Counted from the first letter of the stretch, positions 1-10,192 are shown. The stretch is 64,000 nt of DNA from Nocardioides iriomotensis (GCF_004168035.1 NZ_SDPU01000034.1:208792-272791); one strand, 5' to 3'. Notes: generated by a model from the letters alone, not told the origin. Translations and numbers: made by a program.

Positions 1-102
1 GTGGTCTCCGACAACCCCGAGGGTGCGAGCGCGGTGGTCGACGACGGCGACGTGCTGGCCGTCGTGCTGGCCCGGGTCTGGCCGCGCCCCCGCCCGTTCT
101 GA
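1..102 (+). CDS. C-terminal fragment of a probable S26-family peptidase (signal peptidase / Ni-SOD maturation protease type)
   Basis: Only the last 33 codons are inside the window, ending in TGA at 100-102. The fragment holds an SDNPEG motif and ends VWPRPRPF. S26 peptidases carry a GDNP-like motif near the C-terminus followed by a short strand and a WPR-type tail, so this looks like the end of one. The guess is helped by remembered Streptomyces gene order, where a nickel-superoxide-dismutase maturation peptidase lies not far from a malic enzyme gene. The catalytic Ser/Lys region is outside the window, so the family call is tentative. Confidence 0.35.
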   Translation: MVSDNPEGASAVVDDGDVLAVVLARVWPRPRPF

Positions 103-174
103 GCGGTTCCGCGTGGTGCGGGTCACCCATCTTGGCCCTCGGGACGTGCGCCCACGCTGTGGAACACTGCCCGA

Positions 175-1344
175 ATGGCCGACACTCGCGAGCAGGATCC
201 CGTCTTCGAGCTCCACGTGGGCGGCAAGATGGCCATCGTCTCGACCGTGGCGCTCGAGGGCCGCGACGACCTGTCGATGGCCTACACGCCCGGCGTCGCC
301 CGGGTCTGCGAGGCGATCGCGGCCGAGCCGGCCCTGGCCGACGACTACACCTGGGTCTCCAACACCGTCGCGGTCGTCACCGACGGCACCGCCGTGCTGG
401 GCCTGGGCGACATCGGCCCGTCCGCCGCGATGCCGGTGATGGAGGGCAAGGCGGTGCTGTTCAAGCAGTTCGCCGGCGTCGACGCCGTCCCGATCTGCCT
501 GGACACCAAGGACACCGACGAGATCGTGGAGACGGTCGCGCGGCTCGCCCCGAGCTTCGGCGGGATCAACCTCGAGGACATCTCCGCGCCGCGCTGCTTC
601 GAGATCGAGGAGCGGCTCAAGGCCCTGCTGGACATCCCGGTCTTCCACGACGACCAGCACGGTACGGCGGTCGTCGCGCTCGCCGCGCTCGAGAACGCCC
701 TGCGGCTGACCGGCCGAGCCCACGCCACCACCCGGGTGGTCGTGTCGGGTGCGGGAGCCGCCGGCGTCGCGGTCGCCAAGATCCTGCTCGAGGCCGGCAT
801 CACCGACCTCGCCGTCACCGACCGTCGCGGCGTGCTGCACTCCTCCCGCGGCGACCTGACCCCGGTGAAGAAGGCGCTGGCCGAGCAGACCGCCGACAAG
901 ACCGGCCGCACCGGCACGCTCGCCGACGTGATGGCGGGGGCCGACGTCTACATCGGCGTCTCCGGCGGCACCGTGCCCGAGGAGGTCGTCGCGACGATGG
1001 CCGACGACGCGATCATCTTCGGGCTCGCCAACCCCAACCCCGAGGTGCACCCCGAGGTGGCCCACCGGCACGCGCGGGTCGTCGCCACCGGCAGGTCCGA
1101 CTACCCCAACCAGATCAACAACGTGCTGGCGTTCCCCGGCATCTTCCGGGGCGCCTTCGACGTGCGCGCCACCGCGATCACCGAGGGCATGAAGCTGGCC
1201 GCCGCCGAGGCGCTGGCCGCCCTCGTCGGCGACGAGCTGAGCGAGGACTTCGTCGTGCCGTCGCCGTTCGACGCCCGCGTCGCCCCGGCCGTCTCCGCCG
1301 CGGTCGCCGCGGCCGCCCGCGCCGAGGGCGTCGCCCGACGCTGA
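175..1344 (+). CDS. Malic enzyme (NAD(P)-dependent malate dehydrogenase, decarboxylating)
   Basis: Converts malate to pyruvate and CO2 with NAD(P) reduction in the cytoplasm. The 389-residue length is that of the short bacterial type without a phosphotransacetylase tail. Visible family residues are Tyr37 in YTPGVARVCEAI, Lys92 in GKAVLFKQ, the metal ligands in NLEDI (133-137) and HDDQHGT (158-164), and a GAGAAG nucleotide loop near 192-197. The ATG has no Shine-Dalgarno but an AACACT hexamer sits 6 bases upstream (163-168), which suggests a leaderless mRNA. Cofactor preference cannot be read from the sequence. It may supply NADPH or pyruvate during growth on acids, which fits the anaplerotic genes further along. 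Confidence 0.93.
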   Translation: MADTREQDPVFELHVGGKMAIVSTVALEGRDDLSMAYTPGVARVCEAIAAEPALADDYTWVSNTVAVVTDGTAVLGLGDIGPSAAMPVMEGKAVLFKQFAGVDAVPICLDTKDTDEIVETVARLAPSFGGINLEDISAPRCFEIEERLKALLDIPVFHDDQHGTAVVALAALENALRLTGRAHATTRVVVSGAGAAGVAVAKILLEAGITDLAVTDRRGVLHSSRGDLTPVKKALAEQTADKTGRTGTLADVMAGADVYIGVSGGTVPEEVVATMADDAIIFGLANPNPEVHPEVAHRHARVVATGRSDYPNQINNVLAFPGIFRGAFDVRATAITEGMKLAAAEALAALVGDELSEDFVVPSPFDARVAPAVSAAVAAAARAEGVARR

Positions 1345-1415
1345 ACCGCGATCCGCGGCCCGCGTGTGACGTGGGCCCTAAGCCCGGTCACCGCCGGGCC
1401 ACTAGGGTCGGCAGC

Positions 1416-2384
1416 ATGTTCGCCGTCTACGCAGAGTCCTTCTCGACCGACGACCCGCTGTCCGGCCTGGTGGTCGGCGAACGACCCGATCCCGAGGCGC
1501 CGGACGGCTGGACGACCGTGACGGTCAAGGCCGCCTCCCTCAACCACCACGACGTGTGGTCGCTGCGCGGCGTCGGGCTCAAGGAGGACGCGCTGCCGAT
1601 GATCCTCGGCTGTGACGCGGCCGGGTACGACGAGGACGGCAACGAGGTCGTCGTGCACGCCGTCGTCTCCGACCCGTCCTGGACCGGCGACGAGACCCTC
1701 GACCCGAGGCGGTCGCTGCTCTCCGAGCGCTACCAGGGCACCTTCGCCGACAAGGTCGTCGTGCCCAAGGGCAACGTGGTGCCCAAGCCGCCGTCGCTGT
1801 CGTTCGAGGAGGCCGCCTGCCTGCCGACGGCCTGGCTGACGGCGTACCGCATGCTCTTTGTCCAGGGCCGCCTCAAGCCCGGCGACACCGTGCTCGTGCA
1901 GGGAGCGGGCGGTGGCGTCGCGACGGCGCTCATCGCGCTCGCCCACGCCGGCGGCCTCAAGGTCTTCGCCACCAGCCGCGACGAGACCAAGCGCAAGCGC
2001 GCCCTCGAGCTCGGCGCCGACGAGGTCTTCGAGAGCGGCGCGCGGCTGCCGGTCCGCGTCGACGCGGTCATGGAGACCGTCGGCAAGGCGACCTGGTCGC
2101 ACTCGGTGAAGTCGCTGCGCCCCGGTGGCCGCATCGTCATCTCCGGTACGACGTCCGGTCCCGACGTGTCCAACGCCGAGCTGACCCGCGTCTTCTTCCT
2201 GCAACTGGAGGTGATCGGGTCGACGATGGGCACCCGTCAGGAGCTCGCGTCGCTGGTGAACATGCTCGACGCGACGGGCGTGCGGCCGGTCATCGACCGG
2301 GTGCTGCCGATGGAGCAGGCGCGCGACGGGTTCGCCGCGATGGCCGACGGCGACCTTTTCGGCAAGGTGGTCTTCACCCGCTGA
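1416..2384 (+). CDS. Zinc-binding-type alcohol dehydrogenase / quinone oxidoreductase family protein (MDR superfamily)
   Basis: A 322-residue medium-chain dehydrogenase/reductase. The N-terminal GroES-like part contains NHHDVWSLRG and GCDAAGY; the Rossmann part contains QGAGGGVAT near residue 165 and the family C-terminal region. The cysteine cluster that binds structural zinc in classical alcohol dehydrogenases is absent, so it is closer to quinone or enoyl reductases, and the substrate is unknown. The ATG is preceded by TAGGGT at 1403-1408 with a 7-base gap and no Shine-Dalgarno, a leaderless arrangement. It follows malic enzyme by 71 bases, probably with its own promoter. Confidence 0.85.
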   Translation: MFAVYAESFSTDDPLSGLVVGERPDPEAPDGWTTVTVKAASLNHHDVWSLRGVGLKEDALPMILGCDAAGYDEDGNEVVVHAVVSDPSWTGDETLDPRRSLLSERYQGTFADKVVVPKGNVVPKPPSLSFEEAACLPTAWLTAYRMLFVQGRLKPGDTVLVQGAGGGVATALIALAHAGGLKVFATSRDETKRKRALELGADEVFESGARLPVRVDAVMETVGKATWSHSVKSLRPGGRIVISGTTSGPDVSNAELTRVFFLQLEVIGSTMGTRQELASLVNMLDATGVRPVIDRVLPMEQARDGFAAMADGDLFGKVVFTR

Positions 2385-2832
2385 CGCGGCGGGTGTCGCC
2401 CGACACCAGCGCCCGGACGCCGACCGCGACCAGCCACCACGCCCACGGGCAGGCGAGCACGCCGCCGGCGCCGTCCCACCAGGTGTTCATGCCGTAGCCC
2501 GGTTCCGCGGCCGACGCGTCGGCGACCGCCCGCACCGTGAGCAGGCCGAGCACCACAGCGGCGACCAGCGTGACCGGCAGCTGCCAGGTCGTGGTCGACC
2601 AGCGCCGGAAGGCCAGCGCGCCCAGCAGCAGCACCAGCGTGGTGGCGCCGTACGCCCCCGCGGCCACCGCGTAGTCGTCCGCGTCCGCGCCCGAGCCGCC
2701 GATCTGGAACGCCACCGCGAACCAGCCCACCACCAGCCCGGTCAGCGCGGTCAGCACGACGCCGCAGCCGGTCAGCACACCCACGAGCAGGGTGCGGTCG
2801 ATGCGGGGGCGGCGGTGCACGGCGGTCTCCAT
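2374..2832 (-). CDS. Small integral membrane protein of unknown function
   Basis: A 152-residue protein with four likely transmembrane segments (about residues 15-40, 55-75, 85-105 and 128-145). No recognised family motif. The start at 2832 is preferred over the longer ATG at 2868 because a GACGAT hexamer lies 6 bases upstream (2839-2844 on this strand), matching the leaderless pattern seen elsewhere in the window. Its 3' end overlaps the convergent oxidoreductase gene by 11 bases. Length and hydrophobicity pattern support a real gene; nothing indicates what it does. Confidence 0.6.
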   Translation of the reverse strand: METAVHRRPRIDRTLLVGVLTGCGVVLTALTGLVVGWFAVAFQIGGSGADADDYAVAAGAYGATTLVLLLGALAFRRWSTTTWQLPVTLVAAVVLGLLTVRAVADASAAEPGYGMNTWWDGAGGVLACPWAWWLVAVGVRALVSGDTRRVSG

Positions 2833-2931
2833 GCGTCGATCGTCGCGACCGGACCCGGCCGTCCGCATGAGTCGTCGTACTCAACACCTCGACGCCGATG
2901 AGTTCCCGACGCGGCCGCGGTCTCAACGGGC

Positions 2932-4398
2932 ATGACGACGACGAGCGGCCTCACCTCCCCGCGCGAAGCGACCCCGACCAGGGAGCCCAACCCCTACGCC
3001 GTGCTGCGCTGGCTGGTGGCGGCCACCTTCATCGTGATTCTCAACGAGACGATCATGGTCAACGCGATCCCGCGCCTGATGACGGAGTTCGCCGTGACGG
3101 CGCGGGCGGCGCAGTGGCTGTCCACCGCCTTCATGCTGACGATGGCCGTGGTCATCCCGGTGACGGGCTGGTTCCTGCAGAAGGTCAGCACCCGCACGGC
3201 GTACCTCGTCGCGATGACGGTGTTCTGCTCCGGCACCCTCGTCGCGGCGCTCGCGCCGGTGTTCCCGGTGCTGCTCGCCGGCCGCGTCGTCCAGGCCGCC
3301 GGCACGGCCGTGATGATGCCGCTGCTGATGACCACCCTGATGACCGTCGTCCCCGAGCACGACCGCGGCCGCGTCATGGGCAACGTGACGCTGGCGATGT
3401 CGGTCGCTCCCGCCCTCGGCCCGGCCGTGTCCGGTGTCGTGCTGCAGTGGCTGTCGTGGCGCTGGATGTTCGCCCTGGTGCTGCCCGTCGCGCTGGTCCT
3501 GACCGTGCTCGGCGCACGCCGGCTCGGGCGGACGGAGGCGCCGGGCGCCGGCAGCGTGGACTGGTGGAGCGTCGCCGCGGCGGCCCTCGGCTTCGGCGGC
3601 CTGGTCTACGGCCTGAGCCGGCTCGGTGCCGAGACCGCCGGCGGGCTGCCGGCGCTGCCGACGGTGCTCGTGTCCCTGCTCGTCGTCGCGGTCTTCGTCG
3701 CCCGCCAGCTGCGGCTGCAGCGCACGGGTGAGCCGCTGCTCGACCTGCGGGTGCTGCGCGAGCGGCCGTTCACGGTCTCGCTGGCCCTGATGTCGTTCGC
3801 GTTCATGGCGATGCTCGGCGCGATGATCCTGCTGCCCCTCTACCTCCAGGACGTGCTCGGCCTCACCGCCCTCCAGACCGGCCTGCTGGTGATGCCCGGC
3901 GGTGTCGTGATGGGGCTGCTCGGCCCGTCCGTCGGGCGCTGGTTCGACCGGCTGGGTGCCCGCCCGCTCGTCGTCCCGGGATCGGTCGGCATCCTGGTGG
4001 CACTCGGTGCGCTGACCACGGTCACGTCGCACACCGGCCCCTGGTTCGTGCTGGTCGCGCACGTGCTGCTGATGCTCAGCCTGGCCGCGGTGTTCACGCC
4101 AGTGTTCACCGTCGGGCTCGGCGCCCTGCCGATGCACCTCTACTCCCACGGCAGCTCGCTGCTCGGCACGCTCCAGCAGGTCGCCGCCGCGGTCGGTACG
4201 GCGGTCGTCGTCACCGTGATGTCGTGGCGGGCGGGCGTCCTGGCCGGCGGCGGCGCCGACCCGGTCGAGTCGCTGGTGGGCGGGATGCGCTGGGCCTTCG
4301 CGTTCGGCGCGATCGCCTCGGTCGCGGTCGTCGGGCTCGCCCTGCTGCTGCCGGCGAAGGCCGCCGCGGGGTCAGTCGACGTCGAGGACGTGGCGTAG
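2932..4398 (+). CDS. MFS transporter, DHA2 (EmrB/QacA-type, 14-TM) drug exporter
   Basis: A 488-residue major facilitator protein whose length and spread of hydrophobic segments fit 14 membrane helices. The N-terminal half has LNETIMVNAIP in TM1, the DHA2 motif region FLQKVSTRTAYL after TM2, GRVVQAAGTAVMMP in TM4 and an APALGPAVSG motif C in TM5, the antiporter signature. It is expected to export amphiphilic compounds against protons. No regulator gene lies beside it. It ends 4 bases before the convergent DUF6104 gene. Substrate unknown. Confidence 0.9.
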   Translation: MTTTSGLTSPREATPTREPNPYAVLRWLVAATFIVILNETIMVNAIPRLMTEFAVTARAAQWLSTAFMLTMAVVIPVTGWFLQKVSTRTAYLVAMTVFCSGTLVAALAPVFPVLLAGRVVQAAGTAVMMPLLMTTLMTVVPEHDRGRVMGNVTLAMSVAPALGPAVSGVVLQWLSWRWMFALVLPVALVLTVLGARRLGRTEAPGAGSVDWWSVAAAALGFGGLVYGLSRLGAETAGGLPALPTVLVSLLVVAVFVARQLRLQRTGEPLLDLRVLRERPFTVSLALMSFAFMAMLGAMILLPLYLQDVLGLTALQTGLLVMPGGVVMGLLGPSVGRWFDRLGARPLVVPGSVGILVALGALTTVTSHTGPWFVLVAHVLLMLSLAAVFTPVFTVGLGALPMHLYSHGSSLLGTLQQVAAAVGTAVVVTVMSWRAGVLAGGGADPVESLVGGMRWAFAFGAIASVAVVGLALLLPAKAAAGSVDVEDVA

Positions 4399-4402
4399 GG
4401 GC

Positions 4403-4579
4403 TCAGTCGTCGGGGTCGTCGAGCCGGGCCAGCCAGGTGGCGAGCCGCTCGACGGGCACCTCGAACTCCGGGTTCAGGTCCACGAACTCCTGCAGCCGGT
4501 CGGCGACCCACGCCAGGGTGACCTCCTCGTCACCCCGGCGCTTCTCGAGCTCCTCGAGCCCGCGGTCGGTGAAGTACAC
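4403..4579 (-). CDS. DUF6104 family small protein, cotranscribed with kgd
   Basis: A 58-residue protein beginning MYFTDRGLEELEKR and ending ARLDDPDD. It uses a GTG start with a strong GGAGG Shine-Dalgarno a few bases upstream, and follows the kgd stop codon by only 10 bases on the same strand, so it should be translated from the kgd message. As remembered, a protein nearly identical at both ends lies beside the 2-oxoglutarate dehydrogenase gene in Streptomyces (DUF6104). No catalytic or metal-binding motif is visible; the acidic C-terminus and helical pattern would suit a small binding protein. Its tight link to Kgd suggests a role connected to that enzyme, which is inference. Confidence 0.85.
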   Translation of the reverse strand: MYFTDRGLEELEKRRGDEEVTLAWVADRLQEFVDLNPEFEVPVERLATWLARLDDPDD

Positions 4580-4589
4580 CCGGCCTCCG

Positions 4590-7500
4590 TCAGCTGAACG
4601 CCTGCTGGAGGAGCTCCTTCTGCTCCTCCACGTGGCGGGAGTGCTGGCCCACCGACGGCGACGACGACTCGGGCCGCGAGACCCGGTAGAACGGCACCGG
4701 CAGCTCCGAGGTGAGGTGCAGCGCCATGTGCGGCCACGGACCCATGTTGGCGGGCTCGTCCTGCACCCAGCGCACCTCGCGGAGGTTGGGGTACTTCGCC
4801 AGCTCCGCCTTGATCTCGGCTTCGGGCCGGGGGTAGAGCTGCTCCAGCCGCAGGATCGCGGTGGTCGGCTCGTCGCCCTCGCGCTTCTTGCGCTCGACCA
4901 TGAGGTCCCAGGTGATCCGGCCGCTGCACAGCAGCACCTTCTCGACCTTGTCGGCCACTGCCGCGGGGTCCGGGACGACCGGCTGGAACGTGCCCTCGGT
5001 GAAGTCGGCCGGCTGCGACGCGGCCTCCTTGCGCTTGAGCATCGACTTCGGCGTGAAGACGATCAGCGGGCGGTGCTCCTCGCCGAGCGAGTGCTGGCGG
5101 AGGAGGTGGAAGTGGCTGGCCGGCGAGGACGGCTGCGCCACGACGAACGCCTCGTCGGCGGCCATCGTCAGGAAGCGCTCGATGCGCGCCGACGAGTGGT
5201 CGGGACCCTGGCCCTCGTAGCCGTGCGGCAGCAGCAGCACGACGCCGGACTGCTGGCGCCACTTGGTCTCGCCCGAGGTGATGAACTCGTCGATGATCGT
5301 CTGCGCGCCGTTGACGAAGTCGCCGAACTGCGCCTCCCACAGCACGAGCGCGTCGGGCCGGGCCACGGAGTAGCCATACTCGAAGCCCATCGCGGCGTAC
5401 TCGGAGAGCAGCGAGTCGTAGACGTAGAACTGGCCCTGCTCCTCGGTGAGGTTGGCCAGCGGGGTCCACTCGTCGGCGTTGTCGCGGTCGATGATCGTGG
5501 CGAACCGCTGGACGAACGTGCCACGCCGGCTGTCCTGGCCGGAGAGCCGCACGGGGCGACCGTCCATCAGCAGCGAGCCGAACGCGAGGATCTCGCCCGT
5601 GCCCCAGTCGATCGGGCCGTCGGTGATCGCGGCGGCCCGGCGCTGCAGCTGCGGCAGCACCTTGGGGTGCACGGTGAAGCCCTCGGGCGCGTTGACGTGG
5701 GCGTCGGAGATCCGCTTGAGGGTCTCGCGGGAGATCGCCGTCTTGGTCTCGCCCGCGGACTTCTCGGGGTAGTCCGGGACGGTCGTCCACTCCTGCGGCG
5801 CCTGGGTCGCCTCGCGCACCTCGGTGAAGACCCGCTCGAGCTGCTGCTGGTAGTCGCGCAGCACCTGCTCGGCCTCCTCCAGCGTGATGTCGCCACGCCC
5901 GATGAGGGACTCGGTGTAGAGCTTGCGGACCGAGCGCTTCTGCTCGATGAGGTCGTACATCAGTGGCTGGGTGTACGACGGGTCGTCGCCCTCGTTGTGC
6001 CCGCGACGGCGGTAGCAGACGAGGTCGATGACGACGTCCTTCTTGAACGCCTGGCGGTACTCGAAGGCCAGCCGCGCGACGCGGATGCAGGCCTCGGGGT
6101 CGTCGCCGTTGACGTGGAAGATCGGCGCCTGGACCATGCGCGCGACGTCGGTGCAGTACAGCGACGAGCGCGACGAGGCCGGCGAGGTGGTGAAGCCGAC
6201 CTGGTTGTTGACGACGACGTGGATCGTGCCGCCGGTGCGGTAGCCGCGCAGCTGGGAGAGGTTCAGGGTCTCGGCGACCACGCCCTGGCCGGCGAACGCC
6301 GCGTCGCCGTGGACGAGCAGCGGCAGCACCGGGAACGCCGCGCCCTTGTTGAGGACGTCCTGCTTGGCGCGGGCGATGCCCTCGAGGACCGGGTCGACCG
6401 CCTCCAGGTGGGACGGGTTCGCGGCCACCGACACCTTGATGTTCTCGCCGGAGCCGGCGGTGAACTCGCCCTCGGCGCCGAGGTGGTACTTCACGTCGCC
6501 GGAGCCCTGGACCGTGCGCGGGTCGATGTTGCCCTCGAACTCGCGGAAGATCTGGGAGTACTTCTTGCCGACGATGTTGGCGAGCACGTTCAGCCGGCCG
6601 CGGTGGGCCATGCCGATCGTGACCTCGTCGAGGTCGGCCTCGGCGGCCGCCTCACAGATCTCGTCGATCAGCGGGATCGTCGTCTCGCCGCCCTCGAGGC
6701 TGAACCGCTTCTGGCCGACGAACTTCGTCTGCAGGAAGGTCTCGAACGCCTCGGCCTGGTTGAGCTTGAGCAGGATGCGGAGCTGCTCCTCGCGGGGCGG
6801 CTTCACGTGCGGCTGCTCGACGCGCTGCTGGATCCACCGGCGCTGCTCGGGGTCCTGGATGTGCATGTACTCGATGCCGACCGTGCGGCAGTAGGAGTCA
6901 CGCAGGATGCCGAGGATGTTGCGGAGCTTCATGAAGCGCCGGCCCTCGCCGCCGAACGATCCGGTGGCGAACTCCCGGTCGAGGTCCCACAGGGTCAGGC
7001 CGTGCGACTCGACCTCGAGGTCGGGGTGGCTGCGCTGCTGGTACTCCAGCGGGTCGGTGTCGGCCATGATGTGGCCGCGCACGCGGTAGGCGTGGATCAG
7101 CTCGAGGATGCGGGCCTGCTTGCTGATCTCGTCGTCGTGGCTCGCCGAGATGTCCTTGGCCCAGCGGATCGGCTCGTAGGGGATCCGCAGCGCGCGGAAG
7201 ATCTCGTCGTAGAAGTCCTCCTCGCCGAGCAGCAGGCCGTGCAGGCGCTTGAGGAACTCGCCCGACTGCGCGCCCTGGATGACGCGGTGGTCGTAGGTCG
7301 AGGTCAGCGTCATGACCTTGCTGACGGCGTTGCGGGTCAGGGTCTCCTCGGAGGCGCCCTGGTACTCCGGCGGGAAGTCCATGGAGCCGACGCCCAGGAT
7401 GCAGCCCTGGCCCTTCATCAGCCGCGGCACGGAGTGGTTGGTGCCGATCGTGCCGGGGTTGGTCAGGCTGATCGTGGTGCCCTGGAAGTCGCTGACGGCC

Positions 7501-8399
7501 AGCTTGTTGTTGCGAGCCTTGCGGACGAGGTCCTCGTAGGCGGTCCAGAACGACGCGAAGTCCATCGTCTCGGCGGCCTTGATCGACGGCACCAGCAGCT
7601 GCCGGGTGCCGTCGGGCTTCGGCATGTCGATGGCCAGGCCGAGGTTGATGTGCTTGGGCTGGATGAGCGTCGGCTTGCCGTCGATGACGTCGAAGCCGTT
7701 GTTCATCTCCGGCATGTCCTTGAGCGCCTTGACCAGGGCGTAGCCGATCAGGTGCGTGAAGGACACCTTGCCGCCGCGGGCGCGGGACAGGTGGTTGTTG
7801 ATGACGATCCGGTTGTCCCAGAGCAGCTTGACCGGGACCGAGCGGACGCTCGTGGCGGTGGGGACGGTGAGGCTGACGTCCATGTTCTGGGCGGTGCGGG
7901 CCGGGGCGCCGCGCAGGGTGGTCAGCTCGGGGTCGTCGGAGGCGGCGGCCTTGGCGGTCGGCTCGGGCTCCTTGGGCACCGGCGAGGCGGCCGGCTGCGG
8001 CTTCGCCTTGGGGGCGTCTGGCCGGGGCTGGACGTCTCTGGCCGGGGTGGTCTTCGTGGGCGCCGCCGGAGCCGGCTTCGGCTCGGCCGCCGGGGTGGAC
8101 GCGGGGGCGGCCTGCGCGGCCGGCTTCGGTGCGGCCTGCGCGGCCGGCTTCGGTGCGGCGGGGGCGGACGCGCCGCCGTTGCTGCCGGCCGGCTCCGCGG
8201 TGCCGCTGGAGGACGTCTGCTCACCCGGGGTGTAGCTCTTGAAGAAGGCCCACCACGCCTTGTCCACGCTGTCGGGATCCCGCTGGTACTGCTCGTACAT
8301 CTCGTCGACGAGCCACTCGTTGGCGCCGAAGGCTGCCATCGGGTCGTCGGGGGCCGCACCTGCGGCCACATCGGATCCTGCGGGTGAAGACTCGGCCAC
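4590..8399 (-). CDS. kgd: Multifunctional 2-oxoglutarate metabolism enzyme (2-oxoglutarate dehydrogenase E1 fused to E2-like domain)
   Basis: A 1269-residue actinobacterial fusion that decarboxylates 2-oxoglutarate and, with E2 and E3 partners, feeds succinyl-CoA into the TCA cycle. Domains in order: N-terminal helix (about 20-50, [13 protein letters not shown]); an Ala/Pro/Lys-rich linker (about 60-135) with repeated AAPKPAAQ units; the succinyltransferase-like core (about 150-385) with active-site His near 370 in [10 protein letters not shown]; and the thiamine-diphosphate E1 core with [13 protein letters not shown] near 596 and [10 protein letters not shown] near 696. This matches M. tuberculosis Kgd and corynebacterial OdhA. 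The GTG start is preceded by an AGAGG-containing sequence. DUF6104 lies directly downstream. Confidence 0.97.
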   Translation of the reverse strand: MAESSPAGSDVAAGAAPDDPMAAFGANEWLVDEMYEQYQRDPDSVDKAWWAFFKSYTPGEQTSSSGTAEPAGSNGGASAPAAPKPAAQAAPKPAAQAAPASTPAAEPKPAPAAPTKTTPARDVQPRPDAPKAKPQPAASPVPKEPEPTAKAAASDDPELTTLRGAPARTAQNMDVSLTVPTATSVRSVPVKLLWDNRIVINNHLSRARGGKVSFTHLIGYALVKALKDMPEMNNGFDVIDGKPTLIQPKHINLGLAIDMPKPDGTRQLLVPSIKAAETMDFASFWTAYEDLVRKARNNKLAVSDFQGTTISLTNPGTIGTNHSVPRLMKGQGCILGVGSMDFPPEYQGASEETLTRNAVSKVMTLTSTYDHRVIQGAQSGEFLKRLHGLLLGEEDFYDEIFRALRIPYEPIRWAKDISASHDDEISKQARILELIHAYRVRGHIMADTDPLEYQQRSHPDLEVESHGLTLWDLDREFATGSFGGEGRRFMKLRNILGILRDSYCRTVGIEYMHIQDPEQRRWIQQRVEQPHVKPPREEQLRILLKLNQAEAFETFLQTKFVGQKRFSLEGGETTIPLIDEICEAAAEADLDEVTIGMAHRGRLNVLANIVGKKYSQIFREFEGNIDPRTVQGSGDVKYHLGAEGEFTAGSGENIKVSVAANPSHLEAVDPVLEGIARAKQDVLNKGAAFPVLPLLVHGDAAFAGQGVVAETLNLSQLRGYRTGGTIHVVVNNQVGFTTSPASSRSSLYCTDVARMVQAPIFHVNGDDPEACIRVARLAFEYRQAFKKDVVIDLVCYRRRGHNEGDDPSYTQPLMYDLIEQKRSVRKLYTESLIGRGDITLEEAEQVLRDYQQQLERVFTEVREATQAPQEWTTVPDYPEKSAGETKTAISRETLKRISDAHVNAPEGFTVHPKVLPQLQRRAAAITDGPIDWGTGEILAFGSLLMDGRPVRLSGQDSRRGTFVQRFATIIDRDNADEWTPLANLTEEQGQFYVYDSLLSEYAAMGFEYGYSVARPDALVLWEAQFGDFVNGAQTIIDEFITSGETKWRQQSGVVLLLPHGYEGQGPDHSSARIERFLTMAADEAFVVAQPSSPASHFHLLRQHSLGEEHRPLIVFTPKSMLKRKEAASQPADFTEGTFQPVVPDPAAVADKVEKVLLCSGRITWDLMVERKKREGDEPTTAILRLEQLYPRPEAEIKAELAKYPNLREVRWVQDEPANMGPWPHMALHLTSELPVPFYRVSRPESSSPSVGQHSRHVEEQKELLQQAFS

Positions 8400-8576
8400 G
8401 GCCTGGATCGCCTCTTCCGGTGAAACGTGATTCGTTGTCTTTAGGGTGGGGTGAACGGCTACCAGGCTAGTCCTTCGTCACAACTAAGTGCAGCCGGTCC
8501 CGGCCCGCGTCGGACCCGTGTTACGCGGGTCACTCGACGGCCCCTCCGAGCATGAGCCGTAGGAAGGAAATCCCGC

Positions 8577-9230
8577 ATGCACCGCCTCCGTGCGCGCCCG
8601 TACGCCGCCGCGCTGGTCGCGCTCGCCCTGGCCGTGACCACCGCGTCGTGCACCGGCTCCGACGAGCCCGAGGGCGCCCCCAGCCCCGCCCCGTCGTCCG
8701 CACCCGCCGAGAGCCCGGCCACGAGCGACGAACCCGCCCCGGAGTCGGTCCAGCCCCGGGTCCGCGTGACCCGCGTCTCCGGGAGGCTCAAGCCGAAGGA
8801 CCAGGAGGTTCTCGCCGACAACGTCGGCAAGGTGGTGAACGCCTACTTCGAGGACGCGTTCACCGGCGGCGCGTACCCCCGGACCTCCTTCGGGGACGCC
8901 TTTGCGACCTTCTCCGACGGCGCGGCGCGCCAGGCCGACGGCGACCGCGACCTGTTGACCAACCGGGTCCTCGGTCCGCAGACCGAGTCGGTCGTGGTCC
9001 GCCGGCAGACGGCGTACCTGTCGGTGCTGGCGCCGTACAAGGTCGCGGCGGGCGTGACCGCGACGGTGCACCTGCGCTTCGTGGCGGAGCGTGCCGACAA
9101 GCCCGCCAAGCGGGTCGACGTGAAGGGCCGGCTGATGCTGACCCGCAAGGAGAAGAGCGGAGGCTGGAAGATCTTCGGCTACGACCTGACCCAGGACGCC
9201 ACGACCGCGGGGGAGGGTGGTGCCCGATGA
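8577..9230 (+). CDS. Secreted lipoprotein of unknown function
   Basis: A 217-residue protein with a lipoprotein signal: basic N-terminus, hydrophobic stretch and TTASC lipobox, so Cys25 is the predicted lipidated residue. A Pro/Ser/Glu-rich spacer (about 26-60) leads to a compact domain. The ATG is preceded by AGGAAAT. Its TGA overlaps the ATG of the next gene by 3 bases (ATGA), so it is translationally coupled to the LCP-family gene. The pairing suggests a role at the cell envelope, possibly in cell-wall glycopolymer attachment, but no enzyme motif is seen. Confidence 0.8.
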   Translation: MHRLRARPYAAALVALALAVTTASCTGSDEPEGAPSPAPSSAPAESPATSDEPAPESVQPRVRVTRVSGRLKPKDQEVLADNVGKVVNAYFEDAFTGGAYPRTSFGDAFATFSDGAARQADGDRDLLTNRVLGPQTESVVVRRQTAYLSVLAPYKVAAGVTATVHLRFVAERADKPAKRVDVKGRLMLTRKEKSGGWKIFGYDLTQDATTAGEGGAR

Positions 9231-10159
9231 CGACCCTCCTCCCGGCGCTCGCCGGCCTCCCGGGACGCCAGCTGCGCCGGCTCCTCGTGCTCGGCCTCGT
9301 GCTGGCCGTCACCGCGCTCGTGGTGCCGACCCCGACGTACCGAGACGCCCCGGTCTCCCTGGTCAAGGGCCAGGGAGCGAGCGGCGTCGACCACAACCAC
9401 AACGTCGTGTGGATCCTCTTCCTCGGCTCCGACGCGCGGCCGGGCCAGGGCATGACCCGCAGCCGGGCCGACGCCATCCAGCTCACCGGCGTCAACCTGA
9501 AGACCGGGCACGCGACGATGATCGGCATCCCGCGCGACTCCTACGTCCCGATCCCGGGTCACGGCCGCGACAAGATCAACGCCGCGATGTACTTCGGCGG
9601 CCCGAAGCTGATGGGTCGGGCCGTCGGCAACCTCGTCGGCGTGCAGCCCGACTACGTGTTCACCACCGGGTTCGCCGGCTTCCGCAAGATGGTCAACACC
9701 ATCGGCGGCGTGACCGTGAATTCCCGCTTCGCGTTCTCCGACCCGGTGCGGCCGAAGGGCTACAAGGTCGGCAAGAACCACCTGACCGGGTTCCAGGCGG
9801 AGATCTTCGCCCGGATCCGCAAGTCGTTCCCGCGCGGTGACTTCGACCGTTCCGGCAACCAGCAGGACGTGATGCGCGGGATCCTCGCCCAGGTGCGCGG
9901 CGGGATGGACAAGCCCGGCTTCATGGAGCGCGGGGTGCTGTCGGTCGTGCGCAACATGAACACCGACCTCAAGCCGTCGCAGCTCTACAAGCTCGCCCAG
10001 GCCGGGACCCGGGTCGAGCAGAGGAAGCTGCGCGGCTGCGTGGTCCTCGGTGGGATCGGGACGGTCAACGGCGCGAGCGTGGTGTTCCCGAGCTACTCGC
10101 AGGCCCGCCGGATCGGCCGGGACGTGCGCAACGACGCCCGGCTCGACCACGGCTGCTGA
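9227..10159 (+). CDS. LCP (LytR-CpsA-Psr) family cell-wall glycopolymer transferase
   Basis: A 310-residue protein with one N-terminal membrane segment (about 18-36) and an extracytoplasmic LCP domain. Family motifs are FLGSDARPG, the arginine-containing RSRADAI and GIPRDSYV motifs that bind the polyprenyl pyrophosphate, and GDFDRSGNQQDVM. LCP enzymes move teichoic acid, arabinogalactan or similar polymers from a lipid carrier to peptidoglycan or protein. It lacks the long C-terminal LytR_C domain found in some paralogues. Translationally coupled to the preceding lipoprotein gene by an ATGA overlap. Confidence 0.92.
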   Translation: MTTLLPALAGLPGRQLRRLLVLGLVLAVTALVVPTPTYRDAPVSLVKGQGASGVDHNHNVVWILFLGSDARPGQGMTRSRADAIQLTGVNLKTGHATMIGIPRDSYVPIPGHGRDKINAAMYFGGPKLMGRAVGNLVGVQPDYVFTTGFAGFRKMVNTIGGVTVNSRFAFSDPVRPKGYKVGKNHLTGFQAEIFARIRKSFPRGDFDRSGNQQDVMRGILAQVRGGMDKPGFMERGVLSVVRNMNTDLKPSQLYKLAQAGTRVEQRKLRGCVVLGGIGTVNGASVVFPSYSQARRIGRDVRNDARLDHGC

Positions 10160-10192
10160 GGCCGCTCGAACGCCCCGGGCCGGAGCGTCGGG

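Noticed and set aside
4224..8387. A 1387-codon open frame on the plus strand opposite kgd.
   Set aside because: Its product is Val/Leu/Arg/Gly-rich and has no family pattern; it is the antisense shadow of kgd, common in very G+C-rich DNA.
10170..10188. Imperfect inverted repeat between the convergent LCP and secreted-protein genes.
   Set aside because: Short stem with a mismatch and no T tract; in such G+C-rich DNA this may arise by chance.
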